From the NCBI GenBank assembly GCA_029834535.1, contig JAQMWT010000017.1, positions 1 through 64,000 of the forward strand: a DNA stretch of 64,000 bases, given 5' to 3'. This stretch comes from Chrysophaeum taylorii (taxonomy: Eukaryota > Sar > Pelagophyceae > Pelagomonadales > Pelagomonadaceae). Made by a program: the position numbers and the translations under genes. A model generated the notes under the pieces. That model had not been told where the DNA came from and ran no database searches. It worked only from the letters and a program-made list of their open reading frames with translations. Shown here one piece after another: positions 50,704 through 60,240 of this stretch; within the stretch, counting starts at the first letter, position 1; every line of letters starts with the position of its first letter.

Positions 50704-50796
50704 CTTGAAAAGAACTTTTTGGTTCTTAGGCGATGCCCTCTCTCAGGCCCGTGCTCTACCTCTTACTGAGTCTTAGGCTGATCCTTATGATATGGG
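50704..50796 (-). promoter_or_regulatory. V-ATPase upstream region, 93 bp
   Basis: All that separates the start codon from the transposon-like D copy b. It contains an inverted repeat AAGAAC / GTTCTT (50,710-50,727) six bases upstream of the ATG. A C/T-rich stretch follows. No TATA box is obvious. The native promoter may extend into, or have been replaced by, D sequence. Confidence 0.4.
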
Positions 50797-50935
50797 GGGT
50801 TAAGGAACCAGGTGGTTACGCGCGCACCCCCCCCCTGCCACTGAATGCACATGGAATGTCGATCGACGTCGAAAGGGGCATCCAACTGGCCACTTTGCTC
50901 CTGAGGCCACCCGCGTAGCTCCCGCACTCGTGATT

Positions 50936-51682
50936 CTATGCTGCTTTATTTCCTAGAGCCCCGCTGATGAGCGTGAGCAGGAACCGGCTGCTCGAGTTTA
51001 CGTGGAAATCCAGGTAAAAACGCATGAAAGCGAACCCACTCGACAATGTGGTTCCTCCGAAGAACTCCTGACCAGCACACGGTACGAAGTCGACCATTTG
51101 GGCGGCTGGTTGGCCGTTGGCGACAGTCGGCCCGTCAATCGGCGAGCTCGTCGGTGAAAGAAAACGCCCATGTCCTCTTAAAAAAAAGGTGCCTCCCGCC
51201 GTTTCATCCACATCTTCGTCGTGTTCGTTGGTGTCGAGCTCGAAGAGCCAGGAGCCGGGTTTGGTGCCTTGAAAAAACGTCGGGCGATTTGCTTTGAGCC
51301 AACCGGAGGAGCCGTCGTCGTGGCCGATGAATATCCACCCAGCCCCAAGTTTTCTGCGGCCATCCTTTGAATTCGCATCCGAGACGGCCTCAATCTCGCC
51401 TGGCATCCAATGGGCCCCAGGTTCTCCCTCGAGCTCCCACAACACCTCGACTCGCTGGCCAACAAGAGAGTCGACAATCGAAGGCAGCTGGTCTCGTTTC
51501 GCCACTCGCTTGCGCTTTGCTCGCTTTGTGGCCAAAGCAGCCCCGGCCTTTTCCTTGAGCTCAGCGTCGCTCACAAGGCGCCGAGCGTCCAGGGCCCTGC
51601 GCTCCTGTCTTGCCGTACCAAGCACCGGCGGCGGTCGTCGCTGCGGAACAACAGGCTCATCCGTCAACGCCTGCCCCTCCAT
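50936..51682 (-). CDS. D-family C-terminal protein with Tudor-like barrel (248 codons)
   Basis: Open frame starting MEGQALTDEPVVPQ. A basic patch (residues ~45-65, KRAKRKRVAKRDQ) precedes SLVGQRVEVLWELEGEPGAHW, MPGEIEAVSDANS and GAGWIFIGHDDGSSGWL. This strand pattern with W/Y/F positions resembles small chromatin-reader barrels (Tudor-like). The tail is FAFMRFYLDFHVNSSSRFLL. Intact in this copy, broken in copy a. Whether it is a separate protein or the end of the larger D product is not clear from the frames. Confidence 0.45.
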   Translation of the reverse strand: MEGQALTDEPVVPQRRPPPVLGTARQERRALDARRLVSDAELKEKAGAALATKRAKRKRVAKRDQLPSIVDSLVGQRVEVLWELEGEPGAHWMPGEIEAVSDANSKDGRRKLGAGWIFIGHDDGSSGWLKANRPTFFQGTKPGSWLFELDTNEHDEDVDETAGGTFFLRGHGRFLSPTSSPIDGPTVANGQPAAQMVDFVPCAGQEFFGGTTLSSGFAFMRFYLDFHVNSSSRFLLTLISGALGNKAA

Positions 51683-51712
51683 TTTGATCTTGTGGTAGAT
51701 CTGCTTGAGATG

Positions 51713-53203
51713 CTAGGTTAAAAAGGCAACATTTGCTTCTGAACCAGACTGGCCGACCAGTGCGTCCTTTGTCGAAGTGAAGGACTTGGGCTTGAGGTCA
51801 CCCATGCCCATGCCGTGAGTGTAGCGAGCAATGTTGCTGACGAGCGTCTTGCATCGACCACTGTTGCTACGGAGCTTGGCGAGTTCGGCGTCGAGCTTTC
51901 TTTCCAACTCTGCGAGCGTGGTTTGTCCCTCCAGCTCCTGGTTGCTGACAAGGGGCACCTTCTCGATGGCATCCATGGCCCTCGTCGTGTCGTTTACGGC
52001 TCGATCGAGCGCCGCTGCGATCGTTTCGGCATTTCGCGCACGGTGCTGATCGATCGCTGCTTGGCGACGAGCGTCGGCTTTCACCGTGAAGTCCGGCCGC
52101 TCCATTCGCGCTGCTTCGATCAAGGCCGTCACAGTCTTGTCATCGTGCTGGTCGAGACGACCGGGGGCGGATTTCCTTCCACCACTACCACCTCTGTGTG
52201 TTCCTTCGGTAGCGGTGGTGGATCCGCGGTGACGCTTGACGGTATGCCAATCGGCCTGCCGATCGAAAATGTCATCTTTTCAGCACGCAACCACGCTAGC
52301 AAGATTCTCCGAAGCCGTATTTGGGTAGACGCTCCCGAGGTACTTGATGGCACCGAACTCCGATTCTTGTCGATTCGTGTGTCGATACGTGCCCGCAAAC
52401 GCCGTTTGCATCCCCGAAGTCTGTTGGGAGACGGCGAGGTCTCCGTTGCCAATGTACCGCGCCCCGTGGCCATTTTGGAGTGCGCTGGCCATTCTGCGCC
52501 CCCACTCTTCGAGCAGCTGCAGTATCAATGCACATACGTCGCAGTCGTGGGCAGGTGAATACAGACGGTGGCGAACGATGTCGACGTCACGTAGCCTCAA
52601 GGTCCCGTCCACTGACTTGCGAGTTGAGTTGGCCCGGGCATTCAGGAATTCGTCGTACTGCTTGATCGACCTGTCAAAGGCCTCGAAATTCGCCGTGGCA
52701 GCCACTGCTGGCTCGGTGTTAAGGCGCTCGAACAACCCATGCGCACGTTCGACGACGGACGCCATATGCAGCACAGACCAGCCGTCGAGATCGTTGGATG
52801 CGGCAAATAACCGAAAAGGCACTGTGAATTTGTCGTGAATAATAGCCCTGGCCCATAGCGCAGCCTTGATTTCGGCGCTGCTCGGCGTGGCGAAGAGATT
52901 GTCACGGAGCACGTTGGCATCGGCGTAAGAAGAAGCATCGTCGAGATGCTCGAGAATGAGCGGGAGGTTGGCGAACAGGACCCAAGCAGCCTCGGTGCGT
53001 GCATCTTGGCGCGTCCCCTTGTCGGTTCGGTCGAGCGTCGAGTACAGTTCCCGAGGTTCCTGCTTTTCCAAGAAGGCTCGCATTTGACTGCCAAACGATT
53101 TGCCATACCGACCGACGCCCTCGCCGAAGCCCTTCGATGCCGCATGGATAACCTTGTTCACGTCGGCTGTAAGCCGGTGGTGTTTTGTATCCTTCAAAAG
53201 AAG
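51713..53203 (-). pseudogene. D-family helical core (copy b)
   Basis: Frames 51,713-52,132 and 52,280-53,203 match copy a: LTADVNKVIHAASKGFGEG, TRQDARTEAAWVLFANLP, ALWARAIIHDKFTVPF and TYRHTNRQESEFGAIKYLG. The frame is interrupted near 52.13-52.28 kb. The first residues of the upstream frame come from the E element's LTR, so the true D start lies beyond 57.9 kb. Confidence 0.5.
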
Positions 53204-53256
53204 TTCGGTGATATCCACCTTGACCCTTGCCCTTTACCCTCCCTACTCCCCACTTG

Positions 53257-54470
53257 TCCTTACTACTAATCGACAGATGTTTGTCTGTCTGTTTGTCTGT
53301 TTGTCTTTAAATGTCGACTGCTAAGAGGGGGGTGTGTGTGGGGAGCATGAAGGATGTGGGTGGGTTTGTGGGGTATGAGGGATGTGCCTGATGGGCGGAG
53401 ATAAGTACGCGGGACCTAGTCGGGGTCATCGCCGAGGCGTGGGGCAGGCGAAGAGAGGACGGGCCCCGCCCGTAGTTTGTTTGTCCCCCGATTTAGGGTA
53501 AGGATCAGGTAGGCGCACGAGCCAGACAGTGATTCTCCAAGCCGTCTACGGCGACCTCGCAGACTGTTTCCACGACCCGCGGCGGCTCTTTCAGCGCGCC
53601 ATTCTCACGCCCCGTCGAAACGATGTTGTCGATGCTGACAACGCGCGCATGACCGCGGCCTTTTTTTCCCGGGGACGAGGCGTCGGAGTTCTTTTCGGCC
53701 GACTAGGTTGGGTCGGAAGACGACGCCGCGCTTTTTACAGTCGAGTTTTCGACTCCCTGACGACCACCGGCATGCTGACTTTGATCGCGAGCTTAAGGTC
53801 TTCGCAACCTCGACCCGTCGCACGGCCACTGCAGCGGTACCAGATACATGATCGATCGTGTCGTGTCACCGAGGCTCCTCCAACCTGTATCCCTTAAGGC
53901 CCGCCGACGCCAAACGATCACCAAGAGCCAGGGCCAGACGCCCCGCGAGGTCGGCGTCCTCTTGCCCAAGCCCGTCTTCTGTCACGTCCAGCTCTACGTG
54001 GCTCTCTGTCGATCGGCAACCCTGAGGATATGCTCTTCTGAGTCGACGACTCCACCCTACCCCACACGTGCTGCGCAATACCGATAAGCCCCCTCCCGGC
54101 GTCTACACGCGCACTGTAGGTGAACTTACTGGGGCCAGGTGAACTTACTGGAACCAGGTGAACTTACGGAGGTTGGAGTTTGGGACTAGGTGAACTTTAG
54201 TGACCAGGCGAACTTACTGAGACCAAGCGAACTTACTGGGGTTTTAAGAGTAAACATAAAGGTTAGCGGCGTGTGCGGATCAAAGCAGCTTAGATTGGCG
54301 GGGGTGAGAGCGACGAGTTCAAATGAGAGTGGGGTGAGTGGATGTGAGCACGAGTGGGTTTACGCCGAATTTACTGAGGTTGGAGATTGGGACTAGGTGA
54401 ACTTAACGGGACCAGGTGAACTTACTGGGGTTGGAGATTGGGACTAGGTGAACTTACTGGCCTGCACTTG
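53257..54470 (+). mobile_element. Non-autonomous Helitron, copy C
   Basis: Same ends as copies A and B (TCCTTACTACTAATCG ... GGCCTGCACTTG, host T next) and no target duplication. The 3' LTR of the same E element gives the uninterrupted target, confirming the limits. It contains the decayed helicase C-terminus (53,529-54,087: LFQRAILTPRRNDVVD, TKSQGQTPREVGVLLPKP), part of the extra G-rich block of copy A (53,330-53,475), and the 'GAACTTACTGG' near-repeats at the 3' end. Confidence 0.82.
53306..53328 (+). promoter_or_regulatory. Repeated TTTAAA / CTGCTAAGAGG motif (5)
   Basis: TTTAAATGTCGACTGC then TAAGAGG, 50 bp inside the Helitron 5' end, reading in the helicase direction. This placement would suit a promoter. 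Confidence 0.4.
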
Positions 54471-54500
54471 TTCTCTACTAACGCCATCATATGAAACCAA

Positions 54501-56597
54501 ATGGAAGCAACCGCTCCACCCCAACCAGATCAGCCACATCAACAAGTGAATGATTCCACTTCCTTGAAGGTTATGGGCACCTGGGCTAGCCCTGGGGACC
54601 CTCACCGTGAAGTGGGAGGACGATCGACACCTGCGCTCTCAGGCCGACGCACAAAATCCGGCAAAAGGTGTTCCGGAGTCAACCGGTCAAATCCTTTAGC
54701 GAAGAAGACCACCCAAGAAGACCTTAAGTCCCTCAAGGAGAACATGGAGAACGCCTTCGAGGCCAAGTTCGACCTCAAGGCGGAGCTTGCTGCACACAAC
54801 GAGGCCTTTCTCGCGTGCCTCAAGGTCCTGTCCCTCGACGCCAAGTCCGCCGCGCCCTACGATGATGTCTACGACGCCGCCCTTGCGGCTCACCGCGCGA
54901 AGCGTGCTCTCGACGCCCGCGACGCCCACGAAGCATCTTTTGCGGCCAAAAGTGCGAAGCGCGCTCTCGACGACCACGACGCTCACTTAGCCTCGGTTGC
55001 AGCTCACAGTGCACAAAGTGCTCTCCGCGACGCCCGTATCGCTTCTAATGCGGCACTCCGCGCCAAATGTGCCCTTCTCCGCGCCGCTCGCCGCGTCGCC
55101 CGCAACGTCTCCGCTGCGGCCGACCGCACCACTCGTGCTCCCCGCGACGCTTGCGAAGCGCCAGCTGCGGCCACACGGGCCAAACGCGCCCTCGACCGCG
55201 CCGCTCGTCGCGACGCCCGTGAAGCATCCGCTGCCGCCAAAGTGGCTGACGCCGTCAACGCCTCTGTTGCGGCCGATCTCGCTCGACGTGCTCTCGACGC
55301 CGCCTTTTCCGATGCTTCCGCAGTTTCCGTTGCCACCTTCCCCGCGACACGACCCCTCACACAAGCAGACGCAGTAGTTGAAGTCCACCACGCTGCCGTT
55401 GATGCAACCCAAGCTCACCGCAATCTCGACGCTGTCGATGCCCACGTTCCGGCCAACGACGCGCCCCGCGCCCTCCGTGATGCACACGCCGACCCCGCTG
55501 CGGATCCTCGCGCCCCAGGCGAACTCGACGTTGCCTCGCGCCCTCAACTTGAAGATCCCCGAGCCCAACGTGTCACTGCTTCGCTTCAACGCTCTCAAAG
55601 CGACACCGCAATGCTCGCCACCTCGGTACGTTCGCGCACGCAACCCCGCGCCACCCGGCACCACCGTCACTCGCGCCCCGACAAAGCGCACGGACTCGAC
55701 CCGACCGACTCCCGTGATCGGTTCGACGGGGAAGCAATACGTCTTTCTCCCGATCCTCCGAACCTCGCCACACGTACTCGGTCCGACGGGGAAGTCATAC
55801 ATCTCGCCCCAATCACCTCGACCCTCGACTCACGTACTCGGTCCGACGAAGAAGTCCCTCAGACCCTTTACCCGTGTCATCGGTCAGACAAGGAAGACGA
55901 GGAGGTTCACAGCCTCAACCTCCACGCGAACATCGACCCGCGTACCCGACTCGCCAAGGAAGTTCAACGCCCTAACTGCCTAGAACTCCCCAAGCACATA
56001 GATCCGCGTACTCGACCCGACGAGGACATCGATACCCGCGACACGCGTGTCCGAACCGACTCGGAACCCACCACCCGTACATGGCCTGCACCGGCTCGTG
56101 CTCCACCCGTTATGGACGCCCATCGTCTCCACGCGTATCAACCGTCACCCCGCACTCGGTCCACCGCGGACTATCCAAGTCTCGACCCACGCATTCGGTC
56201 CGACGGCCACGTTCACGGCCACGATCCGTCCGACTCGTACACCCAAACGGCACCCCACAGTGATTGTCGACCCAGCATCACTGCGCTGCCGCGCAATACG
56301 TTGATCTCGCAAGCCTCGCAACCTCCCCAGTCGCCTCTTCTTGCTGAGCAACGCCCGTATGACTCGACCGGTCTCCTTCCTCCCGACGAAGCCGGCGGCC
56401 TTGATCTCGACGAACCAGCCCCGGGTGACACCGACACGCCCCGGGTGACACCGACACGCCGGACACCATCTCCAGCGCCCATCCGGCCCTCACTCACCTG
56501 GTCTCCACACCCGTGTGGCCCGACACCAGCATCAACTCTGCTGTCACCACCACGCGCGAGTCGCCCCTCTCCCAAGAGATTCGACTCGAGGGGGTGA
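54501..56597 (+). CDS. E-family ORF: Ala-rich helical and Pro/Arg-rich protein (698 codons)
   Basis: The ATG lies inside the 5' LTR (MEATAPPQPDQPHQQ...). Residues ~75-300 are an Ala/Arg/Asp helix-forming region built from irregular ~17-20-residue repeats (AKRALDARDAHEASFAAKS, AKRALDDHDAHLASVAAHS). The rest is Pro/Arg/Asp-rich with repeats of 'THVLGPT / PRTRSDEE' type. No polymerase or protease motif. It occupies the gag position and may be a structural gag-like product; unproven. The high Ala content makes other frames open too, so the correct frame was chosen by length and by the start in the LTR. Confidence 0.5.
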   Translation: MEATAPPQPDQPHQQVNDSTSLKVMGTWASPGDPHREVGGRSTPALSGRRTKSGKRCSGVNRSNPLAKKTTQEDLKSLKENMENAFEAKFDLKAELAAHNEAFLACLKVLSLDAKSAAPYDDVYDAALAAHRAKRALDARDAHEASFAAKSAKRALDDHDAHLASVAAHSAQSALRDARIASNAALRAKCALLRAARRVARNVSAAADRTTRAPRDACEAPAAATRAKRALDRAARRDAREASAAAKVADAVNASVAADLARRALDAAFSDASAVSVATFPATRPLTQADAVVEVHHAAVDATQAHRNLDAVDAHVPANDAPRALRDAHADPAADPRAPGELDVASRPQLEDPRAQRVTASLQRSQSDTAMLATSVRSRTQPRATRHHRHSRPDKAHGLDPTDSRDRFDGEAIRLSPDPPNLATRTRSDGEVIHLAPITSTLDSRTRSDEEVPQTLYPCHRSDKEDEEVHSLNLHANIDPRTRLAKEVQRPNCLELPKHIDPRTRPDEDIDTRDTRVRTDSEPTTRTWPAPARAPPVMDAHRLHAYQPSPRTRSTADYPSLDPRIRSDGHVHGHDPSDSYTQTAPHSDCRPSITALPRNTLISQASQPPQSPLLAEQRPYDSTGLLPPDEAGGLDLDEPAPGDTDTPRVTPTRRTPSPAPIRPSLTWSPHPCGPTPASTLLSPPRASRPSPKRFDSRG

Positions 56598-57217
56598 AGC
56601 CTGCATCATCGTCACACACAAGTAATTCACAAGACTCACTTCTCGCCACGTGTACCGCCGATTCCTCCAATGATCGCGCAGACGCTGCCTACGCCAAAGC
56701 CGCGCCGCAGCCCCACGCGCATCCGCCTACTCCAAGCATGTCCGAGTTCTTGCCACTTGAAGGCACAACAGCTGGCCTGTGCAACACCCATGAGAAACAG
56801 CTCTTCAAGCCAGACCTCACCGCCAACGAGATCAGGATGTCAACACAACCTTTGACGCCTGTAGTCCCTGCATACACACAGGCGCAGCAAACAAGCGTCG
56901 TACGTGGACAACTGGAACCCACCGACTTTCACCAGCATGACCACTTGACCTATGATGACACTTGTCAGCGTACAACTACAGTCTCTGGCTCTACAGACGC
57001 TGAAGCCGTGATGAGCGCATTACTCACCCTGCACACAGATATGGTGTCGCGTGACATTCTCACCACCAAGTTCACCTACAACGAGTTTACGAGCGATTAC
57101 ACAGTCGAATTGAAACACGACTACCTTGTCACTGTACACGACATGCATACCGCTCACCTTAATAATCAGGTGCAGGTGGTGGCAAACCGCACACCAGGGG
57201 GTGTGAGATACACATAA
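56513..57217 (+). pseudogene. E-family downstream frame
   Basis: 234 codons overlapping the end of the first ORF in another frame. Mixed composition with 'LLTLHTDMVSRDILTTKFTYNEF' and 'HDMHTAHLNNQVQVVANRTPGG'. No domain recognised. Confidence 0.35.
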
Positions 57218-57736
57218 ACTCTGCTTTGAACAATACGACGATCTCACGAAGCACGTCCATCGCGTCAAAATTCAACTGCTGTTCGTACGCCTGTGAACAT
57301 TTTAAGTCAGACGCTGAAGCATACAAGTCGCATTCCCGCGCTAAAGACTCTGGACTACTTGCATCCCTCCAAGACCGTCTGCAAGTCCCAAGCAAGTTCG
57401 TATGGACACTACCAACCCACCACTTCACAGTGGGCCCCCCAGGCCACTGCACTGGTTGATCTGGACAAACCTGCACCCACAATCTTTTTTTACTACCCTT
57501 ATGGCACGTCAACAACAACAAGATCACCTGACGTTACCGTGCCTCCTGCTTAGTAGTCGAGGAAATCAACGCGAACCGCGCTCACAGCTCAGTTCACATG
57601 CATCGCTGTCTTGTGAAACGATTCCACCGCCCCTCACCTTTACGTCACCCATCGTCCGTCTTGACTGAGTCATGACACGTACGTACGAACGACCTTCCTG
57701 CTTACCCCGGGCACCGAAGTATCGTTCGAGGGGGTG

Positions 57737-57885
57737 TTCAGTGATATCGACCTCGACCCTTACCCTTTACCCTCCCTACTCCCCACTTCTTCTCGACTTG
57801 GTTTCATATGAAACCAAATGGAAGCTACCGCTCCACCCCAACCAGATCAGCCACATCAACAAGTGGATGATTCAATTTCCTTGAA
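57737..57885 (+). repeat. 3' LTR of element E
   Basis: 149 bp, starting TTCAGTGATATCGACC and ending TTTCCTTGAA, preceded by the purine tract GAGGGGGTG. Confidence 0.87.
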
Positions 57886-57890
57886 AGAAG

Positions 57891-59113
57891 CGAGGTCGCC
57901 AGGACATTCTCAAGAAGCCGACTCTCGGCGGTGGCGCCACTGTCGAGAAAGGTGTTTCCGAGATGACGCTGGCAGTTTGCCGACCAGACGCGAGTCGCCT
58001 CGCTACGCTGCGACTCGGTAAGCCTCTCCCAAGCTGGCTCACCCATGTTTTGGCGTACTTCTGCCGCCACGATGGTTTGCAGCTCTCGGACGCTTGCCAA
58101 GGCCGCCGCTGCGTTGTCGGTCGTCCCGACAGCACCTGCAAGACAGCGAACGCCGACGTCACCACGCTGAATTCCGTCCGCCAAACCATGAAGCTTCGCG
58201 TACACCCCACGGAACTGATCGAGGGCGCTCTGGATGTCGCCGAAGCGGGTTGCAGTAGCCTGGGATTCGCCGTGAGCGGTCTGGTCGGCGAGCTCGGTGG
58301 CGCCCATGGTCCAGTCTCGAACTCCATGGACGCCGTCGATTCGGAGTTGCCGATGAGCTCCTTGCCGTCGAGCGGCGACGCGTCCGATTGGAACGCGCGC
58401 ACCTCGCCCTCGCTGAGGTCGAGGGCTAAGAGGAGCTCGTGGAGACGTCCCATCTTGCTTCGCAGGATGCGGGCGAAACGCAAGGACGAGAGCTCCATCT
58501 CGGCGGCGCGCTCTTCCCCTATGACCGCGATGACGATCGATGCGATGACATCAGAGACCTTGGCCGGCGCGACGCGCAACGCCGACAGACGCATACAGAG
58601 GTGTCGCACCCACGGAGGCCTGGCCTGGCCCTTGCCAGCACCGACGCCTGCCGGCCGGCATGGAACTCGAATAGTGGCGTCTCGCTTCTCGGGCTCGGCG
58701 ACGCGCGCCCGTAGACGACCGATCTCCTCGTCCCGCGCTCTGAGCTTGGCCTCGGCCTTGTCGAGCTCAAGGGCCGGCTGCTTCGCATCCATGTAGACGT
58801 CGGCGTAGCTGCGCTGGAGCTGGCGCATCTTCGCCGGGTCGCACTTTTTAGCCAGCTGCGCCTTGGTCCGCTCCGTCGCCGCTGCCGCCGCCTCGGTCAC
58901 TGCTCGCTTCACTTCGGCGCGGGCGTCGGCCACTTCGGCGCGGGCGTCGGCCGCCGCCTGCTTCTCTTCAGCCACCGCCTGCAGAGCGCGCTTCCGCTTC
59001 AACGCCGCAGCCTCCTCGCTCCGCGGACGCTGGACCTTGAGTTGCTGCTCTCGACGGGCCGCCTCCCGGGTCTCGGCATCAGCTCGGGCAGCGACGGCTG
59101 CCGCAGCCTCCAT
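57891..59113 (-). pseudogene. D-family coiled coil and helical region (copy b)
   Basis: Open for over 400 codons: Ala/Arg/Glu coiled coil (AADARAEVADARAEVKRAV), then EIGRLRARVAEPEKRDATIRV and WVRHLCMRLSALRVAP. It stays open through the point where copy a has a stop (EVRAFQSDASPLDG). It then departs from the copy-a frame, so this copy too is imperfect. Confidence 0.5.
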
Positions 59114-59263
59114 CGCCTCGGCCTTCTCGACCTCGGCCTCGAAGGCCTATTCGTTTGCCACCATAACGGCACGCTCGGCCGCGGCGGCACGGTGTTACTG
59201 GGACGCCCTTGCTGCCTCGAGCTGCTGGACCTTGAGCCGTCCCGCCACGAACTGGCACCGCAA

Positions 59264-59994
59264 CTAAGGCGACTGCGACTGCGATTGTGCTGGCTGCAGC
59301 GCAGGCGGCCGCCGGTGCGAAGCGGTCGATCGAAGGCGACTGGCGACGGCGTTCTCCTTGTCCGACGCTGCGCGGACGCCGCTCAAGCCCACCTTGATGG
59401 TGCCGTTGGAGACGCCCCTGACCGTAAGAGTGACCGAGCTCGCTGCCGCGTCATAGTGGAGCCTGTGGACAGTAACCGCCTCAGCGTGGACTCTGACGCC
59501 CGCCGAATGGTTGCCTATCGCCTCGACTCGATCGCCGGGCCGGATGTCCGTCTTCAAGCACGTCGTCAACGCTGCCGATATGCGTTTCTTGATCTCGAGC
59601 ACAGGCCGGAAGTCGGCGTGCCATGGGGCAAAGTCGTTGCGGCAGCGCTTACTGCAGACGAAGAATTGAAGGGGCAGCTCGCCCTCGATGCCGAGCACTC
59701 GTTCCAGGTCAATCGCCTTGCCCGGATCCTCCGGTAGCACAGCGAAGCAGCAGCAACACTCGCCTTCCGGAGGTTGGACCGGCGTACGCGCCGCTCGGCC
59801 GGTTTCATCGACCGATTCTGCGAGCCCACTGCCTCAGGGAGCTCGGTGACCGTATCAGGCAAGATCTGAACGGCCGCCGCGGCCCCAGCCATCGTCTTAT
59901 AGCGCCTCGCGCTCGCCTTCACGCGTTCCAACGGCTCAAAAACGGCTACAAGGCTCAAGTTCGAGTTGAGCCTGGCGCTTTTTGATTTTGGCAA
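59264..59994 (-). pseudogene. D-family N-terminal Cys-cluster region (copy b), broken
   Basis: Frames 59,264-59,740 (LPEDPGKAIDLERVLGIEGELPLQFFVCSKRCRNDF...) and 59,566-59,994 (start region, VKASARRYKTMAGAAAAVQI). The equivalent region of copy a is a single frame, so the start here is frame-shifted. Confidence 0.5.
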
Positions 59995-60035
59995 GGGTTT
60001 CGCGCTCAGTGTCGGAAAATTAATTCACTCGATCA

Positions 60036-60240
60036 AATTTATGGTCCTCAACCGACCCTACTTATGACGAATCAACAAACTAAAGAGTGCTATAGGGTAA
60101 TCGTTGCATCATCCGTCCTTTGGGAGCGCCCGTTATGACTGAACTGAAAGTTAAGGTCGGGGTAAGGGTCGAGTTCCTTCATTTTGAACGACTTTCGCAA
60201 ACGTCCTGGCGGCGAAGACGCGCAACCGTGCTCCCGCTGC
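60036..60240. other. Short junction between D copy b and R copy 3
   Basis: No gene. Starts CGATCAAATTTATGG, a string also found at 45,831. R-family homology begins at about 60,240. Confidence 0.4.

Larger units (their letters stand above)
50797..53203 (-). mobile_element. Family D, copy b, C-terminal half (left part of a split copy)
   Basis: Same left limit as copy a (GGTTAAGGAACCAGGTGG). It continues at 57,891 after the E element, whose 5-bp duplication AGAAG marks the join. The GGCCATTC site (52,488-52,495) is empty here, unlike copy a. Confidence 0.65.
53204..54568 (+). repeat. 5' LTR of element E (interrupted by Helitron C)
   Basis: LTR halves 53,204-53,256 and 54,471-54,568 flank the Helitron. 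Together they align with the 3' LTR at 57,737-57,885. Confidence 0.85.
53204..57885 (+). mobile_element. LTR element of family E, non-autonomous, with a Helitron in its 5' LTR
   Basis: Bounded by LTRs of about 150 bp with ends TTC...GAA and a perfect 5-bp target duplication AGAAG (53,199-53,203 and 57,886-57,890). Without the 1,214-bp Helitron it is ~3.5 kb. A leader GGTTATGGGCACCTGGGC follows the 5' LTR (TGGGCACC is the likely primer-binding site) and a purine tract CGAGGGGGTG abuts the 3' LTR. It encodes Ala- and Pro-rich frames and no RT. LTRs are about 88% identical by eye, so it is older than R copy 2. It split family D copy b. A few breaks. Confidence 0.83.
57891..60035 (-). mobile_element. 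Family D, copy b, N-terminal half (right part of a split copy)
   Basis: Continues the D copy cut by element E. Matches 24.1-26.2 kb. The right limit ...AATTAATTCACT is shared with copy a; beyond it the flanks differ. Confidence 0.6.

Noticed and set aside
53251-53257. CACTTGT at both ends of Helitron C as a 7-bp target duplication
   Set aside because: The right-hand CACTTG is present at the ends of copies A and B too, so it belongs to the element; the left match is chance.
54602-55802. Minus-strand Gly/Val/Arg-rich frames opposite the E-family ORF
   Set aside because: Antisense shadows; the plus frame starts in the LTR and follows the element's direction.
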